A stretch of DNA of 64,000 bases from Photorhabdus asymbiotica (GTDB lineage Bacteria; Pseudomonadota; Gammaproteobacteria; Enterobacterales; Enterobacteriaceae): positions 558,001-622,000 of the forward strand of contig NZ_RBLJ01000002.1 of NCBI RefSeq assembly GCF_003634575.1, read 5' to 3'. The notes beneath the pieces are model-generated. The model searched no databases, was not told the DNA's origin, and saw only the letters and a list, made by a program, of their open reading frames with translations. Below are positions 9,643 through 18,380 of this stretch, in pieces. Position numbers and translations under genes: made by a program. Position 1 is the stretch's first letter; each line of letters starts with the position of its first letter.

Positions 9643-10083
9643 CTATATCATTTTCAGATCAATATTATCACCTTTAAGTTCTAAAATCAGGGTTTTATTA
9701 CCTCCACCTCGATTATTACCGGGAATTTCTAATGCACCTTCATAATTGAATTCTTTATTTATGGAATATTTAACAGCATTTACATTTGGCGGATTCCAAT
9801 AATCCTGAAATATCCAAATATCAATTCCTAATTCAGGTTTTAACTCTCTTCCAGTATAAATATGAATGGCTTTATTGGGTTCATATTTATCACTTATCCA
9901 TGGTGCCCACAAATCACCACTCCATTCAGACATCCTATCTACAGTAAATCGTTTTCTGGCAATATATCCATGCTCAATTATAGCCTTACAAGGTGTTTTA
10001 TTATGAATGAATTTAATATTTGTTACCCCTGCGATAATATTAACAGTGGGTTTATTTTTAATGTTAATTAATTTTTCGCCCAT
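9643..10083 (-). CDS. Unrecognised 146-aa protein
   Basis: I do not recognise this protein. It is 146 residues from the ATG at 10081-10083, chosen because an AAGGTG ribosome site lies 6 bases upstream; the ORF extends in frame to a TTG at 10101 without such support. It has no signal peptide or membrane segment. It is rich in aromatic and beta-forming residues (for example WSGDLWAPW and IHIYTG) and contains one Cys. The end is a strand-like stretch, LILELKGDNIDLKMI. It lies alone between the T6SS operon and an MFS transporter gene, with AT-rich DNA on both sides. A secreted effector or a small beta-sandwich protein are possibilities only. Confidence 0.6.
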   Translation of the reverse strand: MGEKLINIKNKPTVNIIAGVTNIKFIHNKTPCKAIIEHGYIARKRFTVDRMSEWSGDLWAPWISDKYEPNKAIHIYTGRELKPELGIDIWIFQDYWNPPNVNAVKYSINKEFNYEGALEIPGNNRGGGNKTLILELKGDNIDLKMI

Positions 10084-10313
10084 TTTATTCACCTTTATCA
10101 ATTAATGAATTTAATAATAATTATGATAGAACCTTATAATAACCTTATCCTTCCTCACATTCTCACAAAACATTAACTAAATCTACCTTTTAATATTAAT
10201 TTCATCCAGTGACATTATACTCTCAATAACATTTATACCCTTCATCCTTAACTAGCCTCAAGTTCAAATATAGCTTAAAACCCATATTTTATCATTAAGG
10301 CTAGATCACACAT

Positions 10314-11519
10314 CTATTGAATACTACTGTGAGAATTATTCATTAAACTTTTAGCATCTCTATTTAACACCTGGGCTAATTTCCTGACGTAAACAGGTAA
10401 TATTAGGGCGCTAAGCATAGACAATATGAAAATAGGCTGTACGCTTTCAGCAGTAATCTCTTTACCATTTAACAAGATGGAAGAAAAGAAAAACACTACA
10501 CCAGCACCTAAATTGGATAATGCCATCTGAAGGGCACCGAAACCTGCACGGTTTTCCGGTGTTGAAGCATAAGAAGCCAGCACGTTTGCTGCCATAACCT
10601 GCACATAAGTAGCAAACATAAAAAGCGCAAAGAAAATATACCCATTGGTTTTTCCCGTCAATCCCAGGAAAATATTAATGATAAATAAGGCCGCTGCGAC
10701 TATGGTAATTTTCTGAGGAGGATATCTATCACAAAGTTTCCCTGCTAAATAAGTCCCCAACCAAGAGGCGATGCCACCAACAAAGAATACGAGTGAAACA
10801 TGATCATCTGGAATATAAAACACATTTGTTAATAACGGAACAAGTATCGGAATAAGCATGAAAGGAGCAAAGTTACTTACACCACTCGCTAACCCAGCCA
10901 AAGATATTTTTTTAGTCAGCGCTATTTTATTATTATTTTGTATTTTCTCGGTTCCAGGAATGAAGAAAAGAATCAGAGGCAAACTCACTATGCATAAAAT
11001 AACGATCAATAAAAAAGGGATTTTCCAGTTGAAATGGGTCGCCAAATATAAACATAACGGCATCCCGACAATGCTAACAAATGAGAAAGACGAAAACGCA
11101 ATCCCTAATACTCTTCCACGCATACTTTCCGGTGAATTATTAAGCAAAATCCCAATTCCTACCCCTAATGTCATGCCACCAAACAGACCGGCGATTATAC
11201 GTAACAAAATAAGCTGATATGGCTCAGAAGCGAAAATTGTCAGGAAAGTAATCAAGCCAAGTAGCAAAGTGTTTAAAATAAGTACTTTCCTTTTATTAAA
11301 GCGATCAATAAAAAAATAAGAGACCAGACCAGAAAATACGGAGGAGAAAACATAAGTACCAGCAATAACCCCCGCCATCGTCACGGGCATGTGAAAATCA
11401 TTAGACATATAAACAAAAAGCGGAGTGACCATCATGTACTCTAGCGCATTAATAAATTGTACTAATGCAATAACCATCGCAATAACAACTATCCGATTAT
11501 TTCCAATTAACTTTGACAT
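10314..11519 (-). CDS. MFS transporter (AraJ/sugar-efflux-like)
   Basis: This is a major facilitator superfamily inner-membrane transporter of 401 residues with about 12 hydrophobic segments. The start is placed at the ATG at 11517-11519 (MSKLIGNNRIVVIAM), preceded by a GGAA-type ribosome site; the ORF also runs to a TTG four codons upstream. The loop between helices 2 and 3 has the MFS-type FIDRFNKRKVLIL sequence, and a related LCDRYPP motif occurs at the start of the second half. It resembles arabinose-efflux-like (AraJ) exporters. The substrate cannot be told. It appears monocistronic. Confidence 0.85.
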   Translation of the reverse strand: MSKLIGNNRIVVIAMVIALVQFINALEYMMVTPLFVYMSNDFHMPVTMAGVIAGTYVFSSVFSGLVSYFFIDRFNKRKVLILNTLLLGLITFLTIFASEPYQLILLRIIAGLFGGMTLGVGIGILLNNSPESMRGRVLGIAFSSFSFVSIVGMPLCLYLATHFNWKIPFLLIVILCIVSLPLILFFIPGTEKIQNNNKIALTKKISLAGLASGVSNFAPFMLIPILVPLLTNVFYIPDDHVSLVFFVGGIASWLGTYLAGKLCDRYPPQKITIVAAALFIINIFLGLTGKTNGYIFFALFMFATYVQVMAANVLASYASTPENRAGFGALQMALSNLGAGVVFFFSSILLNGKEITAESVQPIFILSMLSALILPVYVRKLAQVLNRDAKSLMNNSHSSIQ

Positions 11520-11844
11520 TATGAGTTCCAATTCCTGTTGGGGTAAATTTCATCGATAGGATAAGCCAATCTACATCACACATCGATTAAAAAAAAGCGC
11601 CGTAATCATCGCAGTAAGTGCCTGACGTAGCCAAACGACTGAGGTTGCCAAACTGAAGGTAATTTCAGACACCTATTATTCATCGTTAGAAGCAAGCAAC
11701 AAAGCGCCAGCTTCGCTGAAAAACGAGATGAATTAGGTAATAAAAAGGCAATGTGACGAGAACGATTTATCTGATATTTTTGCATTGCCATGATGACTTA
11801 ATGCGGTATATTTATCATAAAAAAAACTACACATTGAATGGATA
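11520..11844. other. Intergenic region next to an IS remnant
   Basis: I see no convincing gene in this 325-base region. A minus-strand ORF at 11606-11791 is Leu/Cys-rich with no ribosome site and no recognisable domain. Given the tnpB remnant that follows, part of this DNA may be the residue of the insertion element's left side, but I could not identify a terminal hairpin. Confidence 0.35.
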
Positions 11845-12410
11845 ATGCTCATTCTAACAGCCTACAAATTCCGTCTGGAACCAACTGAACAGCAAGCTCA
11901 GCGTTTACACCAACGCTGTAGCTATACATGTTTCATTTGGGATTTTGGGCTGGCAGAAACAAAGCACCTGCTTGATTTAAGCCAAAAGTTGCCGTCAGCT
12001 TTCGAGTTAAACTGGAAGCCAATTCACTGGAAGAAAGCACCTGAAATAGCCTTTTTATCCAAATCCTACACGAACAACCTTCAGCAAAAATTTAAAGCTC
12101 TTCATGACGCATGGAAGCGTTATTTTGACAAGAAACTCTCCACCAGGACCCCTGTATTCAAGAAGAAAAGCGATAACCGCGATTCAACCAGATTCGTCAA
12201 CTTCGAGAAATATTGCCAGCTCGAGCGTCGTCGCGTGAAACTGCCCGTCGGCCTTTCGTGGGTTAAATTCCGACAATCACAACCCATCGACGGGAAAATC
12301 AAAAACGCCGTGCTCAGCCAATCATCCGACCACTGGCTATATATCTTTTCAGGTTGAAACTGAGGTAGCCGCGCCGATTCACCCGTTAACATCAATAATG
12401 GGTTTAGATA
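11845..12410 (+). pseudogene. TnpB (IS200/IS605-family OrfB) remnant, frameshifted and truncated
   Basis: The reading frame from 11845 encodes 170 residues of the N-terminal part of an IS605-type TnpB: YKFRLEPTEQQAQRL, then CSYTCFIWDFGLA and KSYTNNLQQKFKALHDAWKRYF. It ends at a premature stop at 12355-12357. In the +1-shifted frame the protein continues (FQVETEVAAPIHP, then MGLD), so about one base has been lost or gained near 12340. The homology stops after the MGLD segment, which carries the first RuvC catalytic Asp. About 60 percent of a full TnpB (roughly 370-400 residues) is missing. It is a dead element next to the monooxygenase gene. Confidence 0.8.
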
Positions 12411-12500
12411 ATAGGTGTGGCAAAACTCACTACGCCGTAAGACGGCACGATTTTTGACCCCATAAATAGCGCTTCAAATGCCCCTGAGGGAGAGATAACA

Positions 12501-13949
12501 ATGAATAACCATTATGATGTTTTGATTATTGGTGCTGGTATTGCTGGCATTGGCATTGCTTGTCATTTAACCAAGAAATGCCCTGATAAGAAGTTTGTTA
12601 TCTTAGAGCGTCGCCATTCGATGGGCGGTACCTGGGATTTATTTCGCTATCCAGGCATTCGCTCAGATTCAGATATGATGAGCTATGGCTATAAATTCCG
12701 CCCCTGGACAGACACCAGCATTTTTGCCGATGGGCCTGCAATTAAAAGTTATATCAAGGCAACGGCAAAAGAATATGACGTTGAGAAGAAAATACAGTTT
12801 GGACTAAAAATCACACATACTGACTGGTCAAATGCAACTCGCCAGTGGACCGTGACCGCAATTGACGAAATCAGTGGGGAAACTCGGCAATTTACCTGTC
12901 ATTTTCTCGTCGCTGCAACAGGTTATTACAACTATGATGAACCTCACTTACCGCAATTCCCCGGCATCGAAGATTTTAAAGGCCCGGTAATTCACCCTCA
13001 ACACTGGCCTGAAGGATTGAATTACAAAGGAAAGCGGGTTGTTGTAATTGGTAGCGGCGCAACAGCAGTGACTTTACTTCCTGCAATGGCAAATGATACT
13101 GCACATATCACGATGTTACAGCGCTCCCCCAGTTATGTTCTTTCAATACCTGGCAGGGATAAGATAGCAGAGTTCTGCAAAGGTATTATTCCGCAGCATT
13201 GGATTTACACGTTGAGTAGAAATCGCAATCTCTTTATGCAACGCTTGCTTTATAAAACAAGTCGGCATTTCCCTAACTTATTAAAATCGTTTTTACTGGC
13301 GTCCGCTCGCAAACGTGTCGGCCCAAATTTTGACATGAAGCACTTGACTCCAAAGTACATGCCATGGGATGAACGGCTATGTTTTATTCCCAGCAGTAAC
13401 CTATTTAAGGTACTGAAAGAAGGTAAAGCGTCTATCGTTACTGACCATATTGACCACATAACTGAAAACGGTATCCGGTTACAATCGGGCAAAGAATTAC
13501 CCGCGGATATTATTGTGACAGCGACTGGACTAAAGTTACATTTTATTGGTGGAGTTGAACTCTCTATTGATGGGCAAAAGCAGCAAGGTCATGATCGAAT
13601 GCTCTATAAGGGGACGTTGATACAGAATATCCCTAATTTTGCCTGTGTGTTTGGTTATATCAATAACGCCTGGACGCTGAAAGTTGATCTCTCTGCGGAA
13701 TACATCTGCCGTTTGTTGAATGAGATGGACCGCCGCGGTGCTACGGTTGTAACACCCTACGCGCAACCGGGTGAAATGCTGGAGGACGAAAATATTTTTA
13801 GTGCCTTGCAATCCGGTTATGTAAAACGAGCAGCGGATTCTCTTCCTCGTCAAGGACGCAGTGCAACCTGGCAAGTTCCGCATGATTTCAATAAAGATAA
13901 ACAGGTTTTGGGGCAACCTGTAGATGATGCTGCGTTGAAATGGACATAA
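12501..13949 (+). CDS. Flavin-containing Baeyer-Villiger-type monooxygenase
   Basis: This 482-residue cytoplasmic flavoprotein uses FAD and NADPH to oxygenate an organic substrate. An N-terminal FAD-binding Rossmann motif GAGIAG is at residues 11-16 and a second nucleotide-binding motif GSGATA at about 184-189. Between them lies FKGPVIHPQHWP (residues 159-170), which fits the FxGxxxHxxxWP fingerprint of type I Baeyer-Villiger monooxygenases, and GGTWDLFRYPG near residue 42 also fits. The closest familiar type is EthA-like. A GGGAGAG ribosome site precedes the ATG. It stands alone between an IS remnant and a convergent protease gene, so the natural substrate is not indicated by context. Acquisition by transfer is plausible. 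Confidence 0.88.
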   Translation: MNNHYDVLIIGAGIAGIGIACHLTKKCPDKKFVILERRHSMGGTWDLFRYPGIRSDSDMMSYGYKFRPWTDTSIFADGPAIKSYIKATAKEYDVEKKIQFGLKITHTDWSNATRQWTVTAIDEISGETRQFTCHFLVAATGYYNYDEPHLPQFPGIEDFKGPVIHPQHWPEGLNYKGKRVVVIGSGATAVTLLPAMANDTAHITMLQRSPSYVLSIPGRDKIAEFCKGIIPQHWIYTLSRNRNLFMQRLLYKTSRHFPNLLKSFLLASARKRVGPNFDMKHLTPKYMPWDERLCFIPSSNLFKVLKEGKASIVTDHIDHITENGIRLQSGKELPADIIVTATGLKLHFIGGVELSIDGQKQQGHDRMLYKGTLIQNIPNFACVFGYINNAWTLKVDLSAEYICRLLNEMDRRGATVVTPYAQPGEMLEDENIFSALQSGYVKRAADSLPRQGRSATWQVPHDFNKDKQVLGQPVDDAALKWT

Positions 13950-13979
13950 CCACACGCAATCAAAAAATTAAACTTTTAC

Positions 13980-14004
13980 CAGCCCGTTATCATCAACGGG
14001 CTGC
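13980..14004. terminator. Hairpin between convergent genes
   Basis: An inverted repeat AGCCCGTT - 6-base loop - AACGGGCT lies between the ends of the monooxygenase and the M48 protease genes. Read on the minus strand it is followed by a T-rich stretch (GTTTAATTTTTT), so it most likely terminates the protease transcript. It could act in both directions. Confidence 0.6.
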
Positions 14005-14013
14005 TAGCTATCA

Positions 14014-16137
14014 TTAATCAGCTTGATGTTGATTTAAAGCATGTTGGGCATATGCTGCTTGAAGATGGTTGTAGATCACTTCAATGACTTTTTCGTCAGA
14101 TATTTTTTTGCCATTTACTCTCAGTGTTCCCCCAAGGCTATAGAAGATACAACGTTTTTTCTTCTTCAATTTTCCGCGACCTAATCGCTTTTTAGGGGTC
14201 ATATCTGGCAGAGCTGCATGGTCTGCCAGCTCAAATGTTAATGTACTGACTTTGTAGAAAAAAGAGCTAAGGGTGGTGTAATTAAAGTCAATAATATTAT
14301 TCAGAGGATAAGGCGTCTGAAAATCAGGGCCACTCATCCTTGTTGGCTCCAAAATTATCATGCTGTTTTTACAGCGTTTATAGATGATAATTACTAATAA
14401 CAAACAAAATAAGTTCACTAAGACAGTTACAGAGGAGATTAAAAGTATCGCTAATATATTTTCTGAATGGGTTCCTTGCATAATGAAAGACAAAAAGAAG
14501 CCACTGCCCACAATAACCATAAGGAAAAGAGTCACAAAAAACATAAGATTACGTTTGCTGGATACGGTCAACGTGGTGACTTCAGATGATAACGCTGCTT
14601 GCGCCTCCCAAATTTGCTTCTGCTCTTGATAATACTCATCAATTTCACCCGACAGGTTTTGCGTCAGTTCCACCGAAAGCGCTTTAGCATCGACAAACAG
14701 ATCATCAATATTGTCGTAATGTCCTGCTTCAACCGGGCGCGAAGCATAATCCAACAACGCCTGATCTATCGGTTGCTCTAGTGCTTCAATACGTGATTTC
14801 GTTGTCGGATGGGTATCGGTTGGGTGAGTGAGCTCATTTTCCAAGAACTGACCTGCATCAGGAACGCCGTTTTCGCGTAGGTTATCAATAATGACAGGCA
14901 ACAAATCATCGACTTTCAATTTACCTTCATACAACGCTGACAACTGCTTGTTAACTGCCTCGCTCACCGCAGAAATACGTAGTAGAGAGCTGGAAATAGC
15001 TTGGGCACTACTCAATCTGGCTCCCACAGCATCGGCTGCATATTCACGGATACGGCTCCAATGATTAACCGCAAAATCAAACTGTTGGATAAAGAAGATA
15101 CCCAAATAAATGGAAGGACTCATAACCAGACGGCTATAGTAATCTTCTTCACCCTTGACGTTACTGATCATCACATCAATGCTGTGGCTCATGCCTGCGT
15201 AGATCGGTGAAAAGTGGAGACTGTAGGTAGTATCTTCGCCGGTAAAGTGCCCCAATTCATGGCCGATCACCGCTGCGGATTCTTCACGGCTTAACAGCGC
15301 TCCGTAGATTAATGGGAAGTATAAGGTACGACCTTCAAGTACTTGTTCATTATTAATGCAGATAGGACTGGAAGTCACAAAGAAACATTCCGTCAAACCA
15401 ACAACAATATTGTCTGGTGGCTCTGTACCGACTTGCTCTGCTAACTCATTCATCCATTGCCACAAACCTGGTGCTTCCTCTGGAGTCACAGATTTTCCCG
15501 TCAAATGAGAAGCTGAAGGGGAAAATATAGTAAAACAGTGTTTGAGTTTCGCAATACCCTTAATGATGCACCACAGGATTGCCAATGCGGTAACGCCTGC
15601 CATGATGACAATTTTCCCCCCACCCCCTTTCATTTCAAAGTTATTAATAAACCAAAGTATTTCGTAGCTAATCAGAGAAAAAATACTGAGTCCAATCAAT
15701 GTCATCTGTCCGACAAGAATAAAAGGTAGTAACCGACGACAGCGATCAAAAACCTTTAATAATTCATCGCGGGATTTGCGGGCTGTAATACCAGCACGCA
15801 TACATAGAAAAATCGCAAATCCGCCTAGCAACAGTGATAATACACCACCGCCAGCCGTCCCTAGATCCAATATTGACTGAAACTCGATGAATGTGGCTTC
15901 TTCGCTGTTCAGTATCTCATTTGTTTTATCAAGGATTTGTTTGGCTGTAAAAGAAGAGCCGTTGATTTCCATTGTAACCTTGGGATCAGTGTTCAATAAC
16001 TGTGTCGCTTCCACATGTAATAATTTAATCCCATCGAGAGCTTCAGTCAGTTCAGCAGTTCGGTAATATTGCCAGCCACCATAACAACTTAATACCAATG
16101 GCAGAGCAAGTAACCAAAGAAAGAGTTTATTACGCAT
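14014..16137 (-). CDS. M48-family membrane metalloprotease
   Basis: This is a 707-residue membrane protein with a zinc peptidase domain of the M48 (HtpX/Ste24-like) family. The zinc-binding motif HELGH is at about residues 293-297 (VIGHELGHFTGE), and downstream REYAADAVGARLSS supplies the expected third ligand region. An N-terminal signal anchor (residues about 5-20) is followed by membrane segments near 100-115, 140-160 and 175-190 before the catalytic domain, with two more near 550-570 and 580-605. The C-terminal 100 residues are basic (KKRLGRGKLKKKKRC). It is far longer than HtpX (about 290 aa), so it is an M48 member with extra C-terminal membrane and cytoplasmic parts. A role in membrane protein quality control is inferred only from the family. 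Confidence 0.85.
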   Translation of the reverse strand: MRNKLFLWLLALPLVLSCYGGWQYYRTAELTEALDGIKLLHVEATQLLNTDPKVTMEINGSSFTAKQILDKTNEILNSEEATFIEFQSILDLGTAGGGVLSLLLGGFAIFLCMRAGITARKSRDELLKVFDRCRRLLPFILVGQMTLIGLSIFSLISYEILWFINNFEMKGGGGKIVIMAGVTALAILWCIIKGIAKLKHCFTIFSPSASHLTGKSVTPEEAPGLWQWMNELAEQVGTEPPDNIVVGLTECFFVTSSPICINNEQVLEGRTLYFPLIYGALLSREESAAVIGHELGHFTGEDTTYSLHFSPIYAGMSHSIDVMISNVKGEEDYYSRLVMSPSIYLGIFFIQQFDFAVNHWSRIREYAADAVGARLSSAQAISSSLLRISAVSEAVNKQLSALYEGKLKVDDLLPVIIDNLRENGVPDAGQFLENELTHPTDTHPTTKSRIEALEQPIDQALLDYASRPVEAGHYDNIDDLFVDAKALSVELTQNLSGEIDEYYQEQKQIWEAQAALSSEVTTLTVSSKRNLMFFVTLFLMVIVGSGFFLSFIMQGTHSENILAILLISSVTVLVNLFCLLLVIIIYKRCKNSMIILEPTRMSGPDFQTPYPLNNIIDFNYTTLSSFFYKVSTLTFELADHAALPDMTPKKRLGRGKLKKKKRCIFYSLGGTLRVNGKKISDEKVIEVIYNHLQAAYAQHALNQHQAD

Positions 16138-16275
16138 TGAATATGTCCTGTTTATATTCTTATTGATGTTACATTATTTGCTTATTTTTAAAATCACAAA
16201 TATTAAATCTTGTTTAAAAAATACAGTCCAATGCTCTGTTTAAAACAGAGTTAAATTGAATTATGTTAAATGATA

Positions 16276-16402
16276 TATACCCTTCATCCTTCAAGTTGCT
16301 GCTTTATTGGCTGCTTTCACTCACCCCAGTCACATAGTTATCTATGCTCCTGGGGATTCGTTCACTTGCCGTCGCGCTGCAACTCGAAATCTATTGGGTA
16401 TA
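16276..16402 (+). repeat. ERIC element (127 bp)
   Basis: This is a full-length enterobacterial repetitive intergenic consensus. It starts TATACCCTTCATCCTTCAAG and ends CTATTGGGTATA, with the diagnostic core of the CACCCCAGTCACAT and CTCCTGGGGATTCG type. It belongs to what I call subtype A (CCCTTCATC start, TCCTGGGG core). Confidence 0.95.
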
Positions 16403-16599
16403 GAATATAATTCTTAATTCAGAGATGAAATTATAGTTAAAAATCGCGATATCATATTTCTGGGTATCCCAAGTCGTCATTCTATTTTAAATGGTCATTT
16501 ATTCTTAGAATAAAGGTAACCGGGTTTATTTTTTTATTGTTTATTATTATGAATATCTAAAATGGGGATAATCTACTATCCCCAATACCATAAAGCTAA

Positions 16600-16726
16600 T
16601 ATACCCGTTATCTTTCAAGTTGCCTCTTTGTTGGCTGCACTCGCTCACCCCGGTCACATAGTTATCTATGTTCCCGGGGATTCACTCCCTTGCCGTCGCG
16701 ATGCATCTTGAAATCCATAGGGTATA
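16600..16726 (+). repeat. ERIC element (127 bp), subtype B
   Basis: A full-length copy of a second sequence subtype: it starts TATACCCGTTATCTTTCAAG, has the core TTCCCGGGGATTC, and ends GATGCATCTTGAAATCCATA then GGGTATA. It is joined head to tail to the shortened ERIC that follows, sharing the TA at the junction. Confidence 0.94.
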
Positions 16727-16806
16727 TACCCTTCATCTTTCAAGTTACTGCTTTGTTGGCTGCTTTCACTTGTCACCATGCTACAACTCGAAATCTATTG
16801 GGTATA
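16725..16806 (+). repeat. Internally deleted ERIC (82 bp)
   Basis: This copy has both ERIC ends but lacks 45 bases of the centre. The deletion joins at a TTCACT sequence that occurs twice in full copies, once before and once after the missing segment. Its right end overlaps the rhomboid gene and provides that gene's stop codon. Confidence 0.92.
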
Positions 16807-17361
16807 GTTCGTTATTGCCCATTTCTTTGACAACCAAGAGAAAGCCAGCCCAGATATTACGCCAAAGATATGCCCTTCCGTTGAAATGTCCTCTTGCCAC
16901 GGTAACAGACCAAACACAATCCCACCGTAGTAAACAAACACCAGAATCGCAAAAAAGAAATCTTTTACTCTTCTCAGGAAAAAAGCGTTAGCCAGCAATA
17001 ATCCCCATAGACCAAAAACCCAACCACTAGCACCAATATGAATAGCCGTGCGCCCAAATAACCAAACTAATGTTCCTTCCACAAAGATAATAAACAGGCT
17101 GGCGAGCACATAATAACGAATGGAGTGTGCCATAAGTAAGGCACTTAATACTAATAATACGGGGAGATTGCTGAACAAGTGCCCCCAGTTACCATGCAGG
17201 AATGGAGATAGTGGAATACCAATCAACCCTTGGGCATATCGGGGAATAATACCGAAATTACTCAGTGCGCCACCGGTTAAAGTATCAAACAATTGGATTA
17301 TGATCAGTATTGCTGCTAATCCTATTAAGATATGAAAGCGTTGTTTTAGCCCTGTTTTCAC
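16795..17361 (-). CDS. Rhomboid-family intramembrane serine protease
   Basis: This is a polytopic inner-membrane protein of 188 residues with about six hydrophobic segments. The rhomboid catalytic dyad is visible: GASG at residues 110-113 (Ser112) and His164 in EGHIFG. The HGNWGHLFSN segment (residues 56-65) matches the conserved HxxxN region of helix 2. It is shorter than GlpG and lacks its cytoplasmic N-terminal domain, resembling minimal six-helix bacterial rhomboids. The last codons (Tyr-Thr-Gln-stop) are encoded by the end of an ERIC repeat, so the native C-terminus may have been replaced. The substrate is unknown. Confidence 0.9.
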   Translation of the reverse strand: MKTGLKQRFHILIGLAAILIIIQLFDTLTGGALSNFGIIPRYAQGLIGIPLSPFLHGNWGHLFSNLPVLLVLSALLMAHSIRYYVLASLFIIFVEGTLVWLFGRTAIHIGASGWVFGLWGLLLANAFFLRRVKDFFFAILVFVYYGGIVFGLLPWQEDISTEGHIFGVISGLAFSWLSKKWAITNYTQ

Positions 17362-18380
17362 TGTGTTGTTGCCTTATCATTTATCCGAAATCAAAACGAA
17401 TCCTAGCCTCAAAAAGGTATTATACCCTTCATCTTTCAAGCTGCTGCTTTGTGGCCACATTCACTTACCCTAGTCACATCGTTATCTATGCTCCTGGGGA
17501 TGCGCTCACTTGCCACCGCGCTGCAACTTGAAATCTATTGGGTATATAATCAGAGTTGACACTACCACCCTATCCTGAAAATTCAGAATTTAACAATTTT
17601 GATGTGAGAGCGAAATTCTATTTTAACGCAATAAATTCAGTTTGGTGATAAAAAAACAATCATATATCAAGGTATTAATTTATTAGAGTTGTGTCCTTTA
17701 TGTCAATAAAATTAAATTTTTGTTTCTTTATCACCATTCAGTAATTAACTCATTTCACTTAATAAATTATGTAAATCACAATGCCATGATATAATTTTAC
17801 TCACTCTGAGATAATACCTTGTCAAGAGATTGGTTTAAGTTAGACGATTAAATAGACACACACCACTTTTTTCACCAAGCACGATAGAAATATCGAAAAT
17901 AGGAATAATGATAATTACAATAACTGCGTAGTAATATTGAGTTAGTCACTAGAGACATTAGTTTAAAATACCCGATTAATTTCACCAAAAATAAATAATC
18001 ATTAATAAACCAAAGCGGCATTATGCCGATTTATTATATAAAAACATTATCAATTCAATATATTTTTAATATGTTATCATTAAAACACGAAAACAAATAA
18101 AATACAAAACAATGTTTTTCACCTTAACTGTATAATATAAACCTTATCTCTTAGCACATATTTATATTTTTGCCATAAAACAACTCTATTAAATCAATAA
18201 ATAATCTATTAATATATAACATTGCCATAATCTACCTTTTTCATTAACTTCCATGGAGATAACTTTCTTGTTTCGCTCAATAGTCTGAATATCATTTTCC
18301 TATATTTAATTTGCAAACAGAAAATTTAACAGAAACAATAAATTAATGAGAAACCTAAAAACCATAAAGGATATATATTA
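17362..18380. other. Long AT-rich intergenic region with one ERIC
   Basis: This gap of about 1 kb contains an ERIC at 17421-17546 and no supported gene. The rest is very AT-rich. A perfect short inverted repeat CGGCATTATGCCG at 18016-18028 is followed by ATTTATT, resembling a terminator but far from any gene. The right part should hold the promoter of the hemopexin/lectin gene. Confidence 0.6.
17421..17546 (+). repeat. ERIC element (126 bp), subtype A
   Basis: A near full-length ERIC with one base missing near the left (CTTTGTGGCCAC) and several substitutions, bounded by TATACCCTTCATC and CTATTGGGTATA. Confidence 0.93.

Larger units (their letters stand above)
16138..16794. other. Intergenic region carrying three ERIC elements
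   Basis: The 657 bases between the M48 protease and rhomboid genes hold one full ERIC element (16276-16402), a second full one (16600-16726) and, directly abutting it, a shortened one (16725-16806). The remainder is AT-rich with no supported gene. An ORF at 16668-16991 is made of ERIC sequence and antisense DNA. Confidence 0.8.

Noticed and set aside
11606-11791. Minus-strand ORF (61 aa) next to the tnpB remnant, considered as a tnpA fragment
   Set aside because: It lacks the HUH motif and the catalytic Tyr region of IS200-type transposases and has no ribosome site.
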